Origin: DATKMK01 sp035541895
GTDB lineage: Bacteria; Desulfobacterota; Binatia; HRBIN30; JACQVA1
Direction: 5' to 3'
Assembly (NCBI GenBank): GCA_035541895.1
Contig: DATKMK010000022.1
Coordinates: forward strand, 1-64,000
DNA: 64,000 nt
The notes under the pieces are model-generated. The model saw nothing but the letters and a program-made list of their open reading frames with translations, was not told the origin of the DNA and ran no database searches. A program made the translations under genes and the position numbers. Below, piece after piece: positions 46,168 through 53,331 of the stretch. The stretch's first letter is position 1. Each line of letters opens with the position of its first letter.

Positions 46168-47007
46168 CTAGCGGTCTGTCAGTGCGGCTGCCAGATCTGG
46201 CTTGGCCTGTGCCATCGCGCGCCGCAACGCTTCGAAGTGGAACGCGAAGATCGATCGATTGTCGACAGGCCAGTCGGCAGGCGGTATCGGGGTCTCGAAG
46301 CTGAATATCGACGGTCCGTACAGAATTGGGGACGAGTACGCGTCATTGTAGAGGGCCGACGCTTGGCCCTCAATTGTCTGGCTCCAGACCGATACCCCGC
46401 TCGCGGCGTCGCGAAGGTTGAGCCGCAACTTGACGCGCGCCGTCGTCTTGATGGAAGGCACACCGAGAAAGTCGATGTAGCAAGTCGGCAGGCCAAAGAG
46501 GTAGCAAGTCTTCGAGTCGACCAACGGCGTCTCAAGCAAGACACCGTCAAGGACGTACTGATATCCGGTCGCTCCGCGCTGCCCGGTGTAGTCAACCTTT
46601 TTGAAGAGGCCAGACGCGGCAAGGTCGTCCGCTATCGCGCGCGCGAAGCTGGCGGCATACGCGTACTGCTCAAAGTCGGGTGCCGTAGGCTCCGCCCCAT
46701 TCTCACTCTGAAGCCTCGCGGTCTCGTCGAGACGCTCGAACGACATGGACGCATAGGGCACCAACGGCACCATCGCCAGCAGCAAGCGTCCCGACGTGCT
46801 GTAAAGTCGGGGCGGTCGCTCATCATCGAATCTCTGCACGGCAAGCGACGCATCGAGCGGCGCCGGTCGCAACACGGCGGGCGCCGCTTTGTACCCGGTC
46901 GTTAGCCGGGCGTTGACCGGGCAGCCTGTGAGTGCGGGTACGAGTGCCAAGAGACAGAGCGCCTTCGTCGTGCCGGGAATCGGCGTGGTCGCGATGGATT
47001 GCATCAT
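46168..47007 (-). CDS. Outer-membrane-type lipoprotein of unknown function
   Basis: ATG at 47007 (279 residues) places a signal peptide, ALCLLALVPALTGC, with lipobox LTG-Cys near residue 29; an in-frame ATG at 47049 would add 14. The mature part has RFDDERPPRLYSTSG near residue 65, an ASFARAIADDLAASGLFKKVDY helix near 125, YVLDGVLLETPL strands and a C-terminal HFEALRRAM. This is the pattern of periplasmic lipoproteins of the GNA1162/LPS-assembly-like type, but no family is certain. It sits as a single-gene cassette between attC-like sites. Confidence 0.65.
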   Translation of the reverse strand: MMQSIATTPIPGTTKALCLLALVPALTGCPVNARLTTGYKAAPAVLRPAPLDASLAVQRFDDERPPRLYSTSGRLLLAMVPLVPYASMSFERLDETARLQSENGAEPTAPDFEQYAYAASFARAIADDLAASGLFKKVDYTGQRGATGYQYVLDGVLLETPLVDSKTCYLFGLPTCYIDFLGVPSIKTTARVKLRLNLRDAASGVSVWSQTIEGQASALYNDAYSSPILYGPSIFSFETPIPPADWPVDNRSIFAFHFEALRRAMAQAKPDLAAALTDR

Positions 47008-47074
47008 GCGCGCAGAGGCAACGTTTGCTATCGCGTAAAACCTCCTCATATGTAGCGCCTCCGTTACGAAACAT

Positions 47075-47122
47075 GGCTAACGTTCGAATTAACCGGCCCG
47101 GCGAAGGCAGGTCAGGTTGAAT
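47075..47122. repeat. Possible degenerate attC site
   Basis: GGCTAAC (47075-47081) and GTTGAAT (47116-47122, fitting GTTRRRY) bound a short stretch in which ATTAACCGG faces CAGGTTGAAT as a near-complement. It lies where an attC is expected, between the lipoprotein and DUF1622 blocks, but is short and the match is weak. Confidence 0.3.
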
Positions 47123-47193
47123 GAGGAGTAGGCCGCGTCAAGTCCATTTGGTGTGTCGATCGGAAGTGCTCCAGTGTGTGCCCGTATTGCCCG

Positions 47194-47601
47194 CTACTCA
47201 TGTTGAGGAGGGGCTGCAACGCGCTCGCGCTGCCAAGGCCAGCGTCCTTCCACTTCCAGTTGGAGCGTCATGCTAAGGAAGGTGCGAATCAGAACGATCA
47301 TGCCGAGGGTGAGAATATTTTCAATTGTTGGATCCACCACTACGCTGCGAATTATGTCTCCGGCGATGAGAAACTCCAGACCCAAGAGGATTGCACGCCC
47401 CACGTCTTCGCGGAGCAGCCGGTAGGACTCGTTAAAGTGCGCCTTGCCGCGGAGGATAAAGCGTGCCAAGGAAAGCAGCGATCCGACGGCAACGACTAGA
47501 ACTCCGACTAGGTCCAGCGCGAGGCCCGTGATACTCATCACGCCACCGAAATTGGCTGTCATCACTGCATCCTGCGTGAGTTGCAGCAATCCTTTGCGCA
47601 T
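47194..47601 (-). CDS. DUF1622 membrane protein
   Basis: The 135 residues have three hydrophobic spans. The family core GRAILLGLEFLIAGDIIRSV, then PTIENILTLGMIVLIRTFLS and the ending LQLEVEGRWPW, are clear DUF1622 marks. The function is unknown. It lies 6 bases after the epoxide hydrolase gene, so both are in one cassette or transcript. Confidence 0.85.
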   Translation of the reverse strand: MRKGLLQLTQDAVMTANFGGVMSITGLALDLVGVLVVAVGSLLSLARFILRGKAHFNESYRLLREDVGRAILLGLEFLIAGDIIRSVVVDPTIENILTLGMIVLIRTFLSMTLQLEVEGRWPWQRERVAAPPQHE

Positions 47602-47607
47602 CCTCCA

Positions 47608-48792
47608 CTATTTGCGCAGTGCCCTGAAGCCCGCGCGAATCTCTTCTGAGAGGAGTTTCGGCTGTTCCCAGGCTGCGAAGTGCCCGCCCTTGGGGAGCTT
47701 GTTGTAGTGCACCAGCTTGGGATAGGCCTTCTCCGTCCAGCTGCGCGGCGCCGGATAGAGTTCGTCAGGGAAGACGCTCACGGCAACCGGGATGGTGACG
47801 CCTTTGACATTGAAGTACCCCTTTCCCCAATACTCCCAATAGAGACGGGCGCCGGATAGCGCCGTATTCGTCAACCAGGTAATCGTGATGTTGTCGAGGA
47901 TGTCGTCGCGCGTGAGGCCCTCAGACTGTCCGTCAAAGACGCGCGCGATGAGCTCATAGCTACGTGCGTCGTGATCAAGGAAATAGGCCGCCAGACCGAC
48001 GGGTGAGTCCGCAATTCCGCATAACGTTTGCGGTCGCAGACCCATCTGGAATCCATAGGCAATCCCCTTTTGATAAACGAACTGCAGACGGTCGTACGCG
48101 AGCTTCTCATCGGCTGAGAGACCTGATGGCGCGGGCGCGCCGGAAAAGGCCGCCCCGTCGACGTCGGCTGGAAAGATACCGGGCATGTTGGTGTGAATAC
48201 CGAGTAATTCCGGTGGCGCCTGTACGCCCATCGTGTCGACGATGACCGCACCCCAATCGCCGCCTTGCGCGACATAGCGCGTGTACCCGAGGCGCTTCAT
48301 CAGGACAGCCCAGGCGCGTGCGATGCGGTCGGGGCCCCAGCCAGTTTCGGTCGGCTTGCCTGAATACCCGTAGCCCGGTATCGACGGAATCACGACATGA
48401 AAGGCATCTGACGCGCTCCCGCCATGAGCGGTGGGATCGGTCAGCGGATCGATGATCTTCATCTGCTCGATGATCGAACCGGGCCATCCGTGCGTGACGA
48501 TGATCGGCAGCGCGTTCTCATGCCTCGAACGAACATGAATGAAGTGAATGTCCAGTCCATCGATTTCGGTGATGAACTGAGGATAGGCGTTCATTCTCGC
48601 CTCGATCTTGCGCCAGTCGTACTCGGACGCCCAATAGCGCGCGAGCTTCTGAGTCGTCGCGAGCTGCACGCCTTGCGTTGCATCCGTGACCGTTTCCTTG
48701 TCCGGCCATCTTGTCGCCTTGATGCGCCTGCGCAGTTCGCTAAGTTCTTCTTCCGGGACATTCACACGAAACGGACGAATGGGGTTACTCAT
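47608..48792 (-). CDS. Epoxide hydrolase with N-terminal EHN domain
   Basis: The protein has 394 residues. The EHN domain runs from residue 5 to about 110 (IRPFRVNVPEEELSELRRRIKATRWPD). The alpha/beta-hydrolase core has the oxyanion motif HGWPGS near 100, the nucleophile Asp in AQGGDWGA near 177, and the catalytic His in KGGHFAAWEQP near 372. The family hydrates epoxides to diols and includes juvenile-hormone-like and xenobiotic epoxide hydrolases. As an integron cassette gene it is a good example of a catabolic cargo enzyme. attC site C lies directly upstream. Confidence 0.9.
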   Translation of the reverse strand: MSNPIRPFRVNVPEEELSELRRRIKATRWPDKETVTDATQGVQLATTQKLARYWASEYDWRKIEARMNAYPQFITEIDGLDIHFIHVRSRHENALPIIVTHGWPGSIIEQMKIIDPLTDPTAHGGSASDAFHVVIPSIPGYGYSGKPTETGWGPDRIARAWAVLMKRLGYTRYVAQGGDWGAVIVDTMGVQAPPELLGIHTNMPGIFPADVDGAAFSGAPAPSGLSADEKLAYDRLQFVYQKGIAYGFQMGLRPQTLCGIADSPVGLAAYFLDHDARSYELIARVFDGQSEGLTRDDILDNITITWLTNTALSGARLYWEYWGKGYFNVKGVTIPVAVSVFPDELYPAPRSWTEKAYPKLVHYNKLPKGGHFAAWEQPKLLSEEIRAGFRALRK

Positions 48793-48815
48793 GGCGTACT
48801 CCTTTGTGGTTTGAT

Positions 48816-48897
48816 GCCGAACGCCGCGGCTCAGGCGCGGCGGGCACCAGTTGAAGCCAGCCTCCGCCCGCCGTTGCCTGCAGCCGCTGAGTTAGGC
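48816..48897. repeat. attC-like site C
   Basis: GTTAGGC (48891-48897) faces GCCGAAC (48816-48822). Between them GCGGCT-AGGC-GCGGCGGGC pairs with GCCCGCCG-GCCT-AGCCGC, including single unpaired bases, around a loop of about 20 bases. At 82 bases it is within the attC size range. It begins six bases after the original stop of the broken GIY-YIG gene (48904), the normal position for a cassette attC. Confidence 0.7.
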
Positions 48898-48903
48898 TGC
48901 ACC

Positions 48904-49175
48904 TCACGAGATTCGCCGCCACTTCTTGAATGCTCGCACATCTTGCGTAGACAACGCGAACCACTGATAAGGGCCGTCTCGTCGTATGCGGCCTGCATCT
49001 GGTTGGGAGGAAACCCGGCTTCCAGCAGCGCGTCGCCCCAGTTCCTCCAGTACTTGCCGAACCAGTCAGATTCTTCGATGCCGGTCTCGTCTTGGAATCG
49101 CTTCGCGCCAAGCGGCTGACCGTTGTTCTGTTGCGCGGTGCGCTGGATCTCGCGGACGATGTCGTGCCTGTCCAT
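48904..49175 (-). pseudogene. HNH-repeat/GIY-YIG-type nuclease gene with internal deletion
   Basis: From ATG 49175 the frame reads an N-terminal homing-endonuclease-associated repeat (MDRHDIVREIQ, TGIEESDWFGKYWRNWGDAL, AGFPPNQMQAAYDE) to about 48975. There it leaves the family. In the next frame the DNA continues WFALSTQDVRAFKKWRRIS and stops at 48904; this is the typical C-terminal tail of GIY-YIG proteins of this class. The two ends are fused out of frame, so the whole catalytic middle has been lost. It directly follows hicA. Confidence 0.7.
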
Positions 49176-49211
49176 CAGCATACCCGTGATGGTGAACACC
49201 ACGCTTGAGCT

Positions 49212-49427
49212 TCAAACGTCGTCTGGTCGCAGGCCGGTATGCTTCGAGATTCTCGCGAACATTTTCGGTCCAATCTCTTCTCGGTCATGAAAGGCCCACA
49301 CGTAATCAGGCCACCCCTGGCGCGATAGAACACGATGGGAACCGCCCGCTCTCCGCTTCTCGACCCAACCAATCCGCAGCAGCGCCGCCAGGACACGTCG
49401 CGCGGGAGCACTCCCCCATTGGCTCAT
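49212..49427 (-). CDS. hicA: HicA-type mRNA interferase toxin
   Basis: The 71 residues match HicA: SAPARRVLAALLRIGWVEKRRAGGSHRVL with the catalytic His in GGSH, then GWPDYVWAFHDREEIGPKMFARISKHTGLRPDDV. It appears intact. The start overlaps the hicB stop by four bases (ATGA), so antitoxin is translated first. Confidence 0.85.
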   Translation of the reverse strand: MSQWGSAPARRVLAALLRIGWVEKRRAGGSHRVLSRQGWPDYVWAFHDREEIGPKMFARISKHTGLRPDDV

Positions 49428-49627
49428 GCCGCAGCGAACGACACGCTCTCGAAGGGTGCTGCTTCGCCATTGTCGAGTCGATCGGCGAGCACGCGAAGTG
49501 CCAATGCTTGCGCCTTGGCCTGCGCCCGTTCGACCGAATCGCCATAGACGAGCACGCCCGGCAACTCACTGACCTCAGCAATCCACCGGCCGTCTTCCTC
49601 GCGTTCTACGTCCACCTTGAACTTCAT
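49424..49627 (-). CDS. hicB: HicB-like antitoxin
   Basis: The 67 residues form the partial RNase-H-fold HicB domain: MKFKVDVEREEDGRWIAEV, ELPGVLVYGDSVERAQAKAQALALRVLADRL. No C-terminal DNA-binding domain is present, as in the short HicB class. It is translationally coupled to hicA, and the pair looks complete. attC site D lies 31 bases upstream. Confidence 0.85.
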   Translation of the reverse strand: MKFKVDVEREEDGRWIAEVSELPGVLVYGDSVERAQAKAQALALRVLADRLDNGEAAPFESVSFAAA

Positions 49628-49658
49628 GCCCGCCAGAATACCGCACTCGCGCGCGCAA

Positions 49659-49721
49659 GCCTAACGGCCGGCTTCTCCGCGCGCGCGCTTTTCGCGCGTC
49701 CGCAGCAAGCGAGAGTTAGGC
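49659..49721. repeat. attC-like site D
   Basis: Perfect GCCTAAC (49659-49665) and GTTAGGC (49715-49721) boxes bound 63 bases. The interior folds as a hairpin through CGCGCGCG/CGCGCG around CTTTT. This is the best attC candidate in the window. It separates the glycine-zipper cassette from the hicBA cassette. Confidence 0.75.
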
Positions 49722-49788
49722 ATTTTGCGTCTGCGGGGTCCACGAATCACGCCGTCAGCCATGTTCTTGGGCTCCAGCGCCGTCAGCG

Positions 49789-50223
49789 CTAGAGCCGGCC
49801 ACTGTCGGCACGAGCCTGCTGTGCTCGCCAATCGTCTATCAGGCTTCTAGAAGCGGATCCGACAAAACCGCAGATCGTGGCCAGAACGAAGCACGCAGTC
49901 GAGAAATTCGGGGCCGACGAAACCGCGCTTGACGAAATCGATGCAGTGACGATGTCGAGCACCCCTGAAACAACCACAGTGAAGAGTGCCGCTGAGCCGA
50001 AGGTCTCCTCGAACATGGGGGGCTCATCCCACCAGTGCCCAAGTACAGCGCCGAGAAATCCACCGACGAACCCGCCCGCGGCACCAACGGCGCCCGCAAG
50101 GCCCGCTCCGGCAGGTCCGCCCAGGGAGCCCATGTAAGCTCCAGCCGCGCCTCCTGCCAATCCAGAGCCGGTTGCTCGTCCGAGCGCTGCCCCTAATGAC
50201 CAACGCTTTTGCGGATTGGACAT
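49789..50223 (-). CDS. Glycine-zipper membrane protein of unknown function
   Basis: The protein has 144 residues; an AGGAGG site sits five bases before ATG. Residues 10-62 are an uninterrupted Gly/Ala-rich zipper (GSGLAGGAAGAYMGSLGGPAG and on), followed by HWWDEPPMFEE, then two ordinary hydrophobic spans (about 78-96 and 107-128). Glycine-zipper proteins insert into membranes and some act as toxins or channel-like proteins. Position nearest the integrase makes it the last cassette captured, if the array is read in the usual way. Confidence 0.6.
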   Translation of the reverse strand: MSNPQKRWSLGAALGRATGSGLAGGAAGAYMGSLGGPAGAGLAGAVGAAGGFVGGFLGAVLGHWWDEPPMFEETFGSAALFTVVVSGVLDIVTASISSSAVSSAPNFSTACFVLATICGFVGSASRSLIDDWRAQQARADSGRL

Positions 50224-50296
50224 CTATTCCTCCTTCTCGTCTTGCCGCTAGCACTGTTCAGACAGTTGCGTTCTCCGCTTGAATTGAGGTGCCTGC

Positions 50297-50517
50297 GTTA
50301 GGCACGCGCAATAGTCAGGTCCTCCGATTTCCTCAAGCCGAACTATCATACTTAGACGACGCCAATGGTCGGACTCCAGGCTGCCAAGCACGCATGGTGA
50401 TGCGGCCTATCACGCGGTCGTCTTCGCCGTCAATTTGCTGTTCCATTATCGAGGGCTTGGTATGCGCGGCCAGTGAGTTCCGAGCGGTGCCACCCGCGCA
50501 TGATCATGCGGCCTATC
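50297..50517. repeat. attC remnant and imperfect direct repeats next to intI
   Basis: A lone GTTAGGC box (GCCTAAC on the minus strand) at 50297-50303 has no matching partner. Two 21-base copies (50391-50411 and 50497-50517) share CGCATG, three variable bases and ATGCGGCCTATC. On the minus strand they encode similar short peptides (DGEDDRVIGRI and DYEDAEIGRM). They look like remains of two related small cassette genes. The rest of 50304-50570 shows no gene, and attI could not be identified. Confidence 0.45.
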
Positions 50518-50570
50518 TCCGCATCTTCATAGTCGGTCCGCCGGACTCTGCACACCTCGACCCCCCCGGT

Positions 50571-50891
50571 TCAATACGTGTGTGTAGACCTGTGACGTTG
50601 GCGCAGCGTCTCGATGTAATCACCCAGGGGCTCCTTTACCGCCGCTGGGAGCATGGGGTGGCGATCCTTCCGCCCCTTGCCCTCACGCACCAGGATTTCG
50701 TTGCCGTCGAAATCGATGTCCTTCGTGCGGAGGCCGAGGCACTCCATCAAGCGCAGGCCCGCCCCGTAGAGCAGCATCCCCATGATCCAGTAGTGTCCCG
50801 CAAGGTGGTCGAGAATCGCTTTGACCTCGGTGCGTGTGAGCACGACCGGAAGCCGTCGCGGTCGCTTGGCTCGTACCACGTCGGTGATCCG
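50571..50891 (-). pseudogene. intI: Integron integrase (intI) remnant
   Basis: About 107 codons read ITDVVRAKRPRRLPVVLT, then EVKAILDHL, MGMLLYGAGLRLMECLGLR (first catalytic Arg), KDIDFDGNEILVREGKGRKDR (catalytic Lys) and HPMLPAAVKEPL, ending at TGA 50571. The RAKRP, LPVVLT and DIDF...REGKGxKDR patterns are those of IntI rather than XerC/D. The N-terminal core-binding domain and the C-terminal part with His-x-x-Arg, the second Arg and the nucleophile Tyr are missing, so it cannot recombine. It is transcribed in the same direction as the cassette genes. The M24 gene stops 58 bases upstream. Confidence 0.8.
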
Positions 50892-50948
50892 CGGAGTGTG
50901 AGGCGTCGAGAGTGTTCGAACGGAGACACTCCGGGCTTGCCGTGAGAA

Positions 50949-52394
50949 TCACGGAACCAGCGCCGGTGCGTCTGCGGGCGGGACAAGAAATTCCAAGCCC
51001 CCGAACCCGACGACGCCGTCGTCACTCGCCGCGAGCGTGAGTTGGCGTCGGTTGTCCAAGCGGATCGTGAGCCGAAAGGCGAGCGACTGCAGATCGTGCG
51101 CCTGCAACGTGCGCTCGCCGAGCACGCCGACCTGATCGTACGGACCGACATAGCCGTCCGTCACCGGCAACGTCCCAACGTCGCGAGGCAGATTTCCCGC
51201 CGGACTGCTGTCCAGCTCGATCGTCACCTGATTCTGCTGCGCCCAGGCAAGCGCGTCCGTCGCGAGTTGGCGGCCGGCGATGCCCGGACGCAAGAGCGGC
51301 GCGAGTCCGTTCCGCACCTGCGCGATCGTCGCGAATGCGCGCCGGAGATCGGCGGGGGGCTCGCTCTCCCAGCGCTTGAGCACATAGGCAGAACGCTGAA
51401 CGGTCGCTGCCATGCCGGCGTATCGCAGGTCGAAGTCGAGGTGCAGCAGGTCGCCGGCCTCGATCACTGCACCGCGATTCGGTCCGAGCCATGGCCAGGT
51501 CAGATGGTCGGCGTTATCGAGTTTGACGAGCGAGACGTGCGGCGGAGCCGAGACGTCCAAGCGAGCGAGGTGAATCGCGGCGAGAACTTGCGACGCGACA
51601 TCGACGTCGGTCGTGGTTCCCGGCTGGATCGCACCGGATGTGAGGACGCGTTCGGCAAGCTCCGCACCGCAGCGCGCGGCTTGGCGCGCCAAGTCGACTT
51701 CGTCGGGGGTATGGCTGGCGCGGAACGTCACGGCCGCCGCCTCGGCGGAGCGAAACGTTCCGGCGTAGTCGCGGCCGACCAACCACGCCGCAAACTGTCG
51801 GGTGCCGGTGGTGATGCCATCGGCGACCGGTACCCGTGCCGAGTAGTCGATGCCGACACGCTGCGGCCGAAAGCGTGCGAGTGTATCCGCCACGGCGTCC
51901 CGGCTGATTGACTGGACTTGCTCGAACACGCCGGACGCGGTGAGCTGCGCGAGTGTCGCCGGCGACGAACCGAAGCCGAAGGCCCGGGGTTGGTCGCCGC
52001 CTCCGTCAATGAAGAGCACGGCCTTGTCCCCGGGCTCGGTGATGCCGAGGCTGTCGAACATCGGATCGTGCTGGTGTGCGCGCTCGACCAGCAGCCACGC
52101 GTCGAGTTCGGCTGCGCGCAAGGCCGGTACGACGAGGCGCCGCACCTTATCGTTCACCGCGCTGCGGCGCAGTTGCCATTGGGCCGTCTCGTCGGGCAGC
52201 CACGCACAGGGCGGCTCGCCCGTTTTCGCCTGATGAGGCGGACGAGTCGGCGGAAATACGCGATCGACGTACCCGCAGCCTGCGCAGAGCACCGCCAGGA
52301 TCGCCGACGCGATCGATCGCCTGGCGATGGTCGTCCCGCGCGGGCACTGCGAGGACGATGGCCCTCGCGGTATCGAACTGAGGCGATGACTCAC
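50949..52394 (-). CDS. M24-fold (Xaa-Pro peptidase-like) lipoprotein with degenerate metal site
   Basis: GTG at 52394 overlaps the upstream stop (GTGA) and gives 481 residues. A lipobox (VLCAG-Cys) near residue 40 predicts a lipoprotein. Residues 75-230 form the N-terminal creatinase-like domain and 240-481 the pita-bread domain. Where active M24 peptidases have DxGxxxxGxxxDxxR, this one reads HLDFDLRYAGMAATVQR: the first Asp is present but the second is Thr. The later His/Glu ligands are also not clear. It may be a non-peptidase relative. It is co-transcribed with the histidine phosphatase upstream. Confidence 0.65.
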   Translation of the reverse strand: MSHRLSSIPRGPSSSQCPRGTTIARRSIASAILAVLCAGCGYVDRVFPPTRPPHQAKTGEPPCAWLPDETAQWQLRRSAVNDKVRRLVVPALRAAELDAWLLVERAHQHDPMFDSLGITEPGDKAVLFIDGGGDQPRAFGFGSSPATLAQLTASGVFEQVQSISRDAVADTLARFRPQRVGIDYSARVPVADGITTGTRQFAAWLVGRDYAGTFRSAEAAAVTFRASHTPDEVDLARQAARCGAELAERVLTSGAIQPGTTTDVDVASQVLAAIHLARLDVSAPPHVSLVKLDNADHLTWPWLGPNRGAVIEAGDLLHLDFDLRYAGMAATVQRSAYVLKRWESEPPADLRRAFATIAQVRNGLAPLLRPGIAGRQLATDALAWAQQNQVTIELDSSPAGNLPRDVGTLPVTDGYVGPYDQVGVLGERTLQAHDLQSLAFRLTIRLDNRRQLTLAASDDGVVGFGGLEFLVPPADAPALVP

Positions 52395-53116
52395 AATCCG
52401 CCGGCGCGGCGGCCGAACTGCTGCAGCGACCACACGTAGCCTTGGTCGTTGACGGCGCGCAGGCCGATGATGCTGTAGGCAGCGAGCGGGGTCTCGAACC
52501 GGATCCATTCCCACGGCACCGGCGGAATACCGAGCAGGTGCGTCAGCAAGACCCCGTTGGTGCCGCCGTGCGCGACAACGCCGATGCGCAGCGTCTGCGC
52601 GCGCGCCGGTGCGCTCCACACCGCAAATCCGTCGGTCGGCTGCGGCCGCGCGCCGTAATGGCCGAGCAACGTCTCCATGGCCTCCGTGACGCGAGCGTGA
52701 AAGGCGCGAAACGGCTCGCCGCCGGGAAAGCCGTCCCAATAGTCGCGAAACGGGCGACGCGCCGCGACCGTAAAATACGCGTCGACTTCGGCTTGCGACA
52801 CGCGACGAAGCTCACCGACGCGAATCTCGGCCAGGCCGTTGACGACCGTCGGTTCGAGTTCGAGCGCCGCACCGATCGCGGCGGCGGTCTGACGCGCGCG
52901 CGCCAGCGGGCTCGAATAGAGAGCCGCCAGCCCGAGGCCACTCAAGTGTTGCGCGAGTTCGTCGGCTTGCCGCTGACCCAACTCGGTCAACGGCGGATCG
53001 CCGCCGATTTCGAGCACGCGAGTCCAATCCGGTTCGGCATGGCGCACCAGCACGATTTCCAGCGGCAGGTTCGAGCGCAGGTGGCGCTCGCGTTCTTCCA
53101 GTCCGGTGTTCGCCAT
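52391..53116 (-). CDS. Histidine phosphatase superfamily protein
   Basis: The protein has 241 residues. The phosphohistidine motif VLVRHAEPDW is at residues 22-31, with YSSPLARARQTAAAI near 67, EIRVGEL near 97 and IGVVAHGGTNGVLL near 178 (second catalytic His). It is a phosphoglycerate-mutase-like phosphatase of the CobC/GpmB group. The substrate is unknown. It is the first gene of a two-gene operon with the M24 lipoprotein. Confidence 0.85.
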   Translation of the reverse strand: MANTGLEERERHLRSNLPLEIVLVRHAEPDWTRVLEIGGDPPLTELGQRQADELAQHLSGLGLAALYSSPLARARQTAAAIGAALELEPTVVNGLAEIRVGELRRVSQAEVDAYFTVAARRPFRDYWDGFPGGEPFRAFHARVTEAMETLLGHYGARPQPTDGFAVWSAPARAQTLRIGVVAHGGTNGVLLTHLLGIPPVPWEWIRFETPLAAYSIIGLRAVNDQGYVWSLQQFGRRAGGL

Positions 53117-53331
53117 GCGATCAACGTTGGGGCGGCATCATACGAGATGGGGCGAGAGACGCAAGGTCATCGTATGGTGACTGGTGGTGGTGACTGGTGT
53201 CGGTAGTGGTGCGGGTGACTCGTGTTGGCGAGTGGTGTGGGGCGCTCTTCGTTTGTGCGACCGTGTCGGCGGTGATCGCCTTGCGCCCCTGGCGAGCGCT
53301 TGTTACGACGGGCGATGAACCCGGAGGGTGC

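Larger units (their letters stand above)
45317..50891 (-). mobile_element. Degenerate chromosomal integron (intI remnant plus about five cassettes)
   Basis: All genes from 45326 to 50223 are on the minus strand and fall into blocks of one to three genes. At the 3' end of four blocks is a palindrome bounded by GCCTAAC/GTTAGGC-type boxes (attC A-D below); a weaker candidate lies at the fifth. An integron-integrase remnant lies at the high-coordinate head (50571-50891). Cassette order from the head: glycine-zipper protein; hicB-hicA-broken GIY-YIG; epoxide hydrolase-DUF1622; lipoprotein; PIN-RHH. Toxin-antitoxin genes are typical of chromosomal cassette arrays. intI points the same way as the cassettes, which is the less common orientation. 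With intI broken the array is presumably frozen. Confidence 0.7.

Noticed and set aside
45317..50517. CRISPR array as an explanation for the spaced repeats
   Set aside because: The repeats are few, unequal in length, palindromic over 50-80 bases and separated by whole genes, which fits attC sites and not CRISPR.
50571..50891. Phage or XerC/D recombinase as the identity of the recombinase fragment
   Set aside because: RAKRP, LPVVLT and DIDF...REGKGxKDR match IntI better, and attC-like sites lie beside it. No phage structural genes are in the window.
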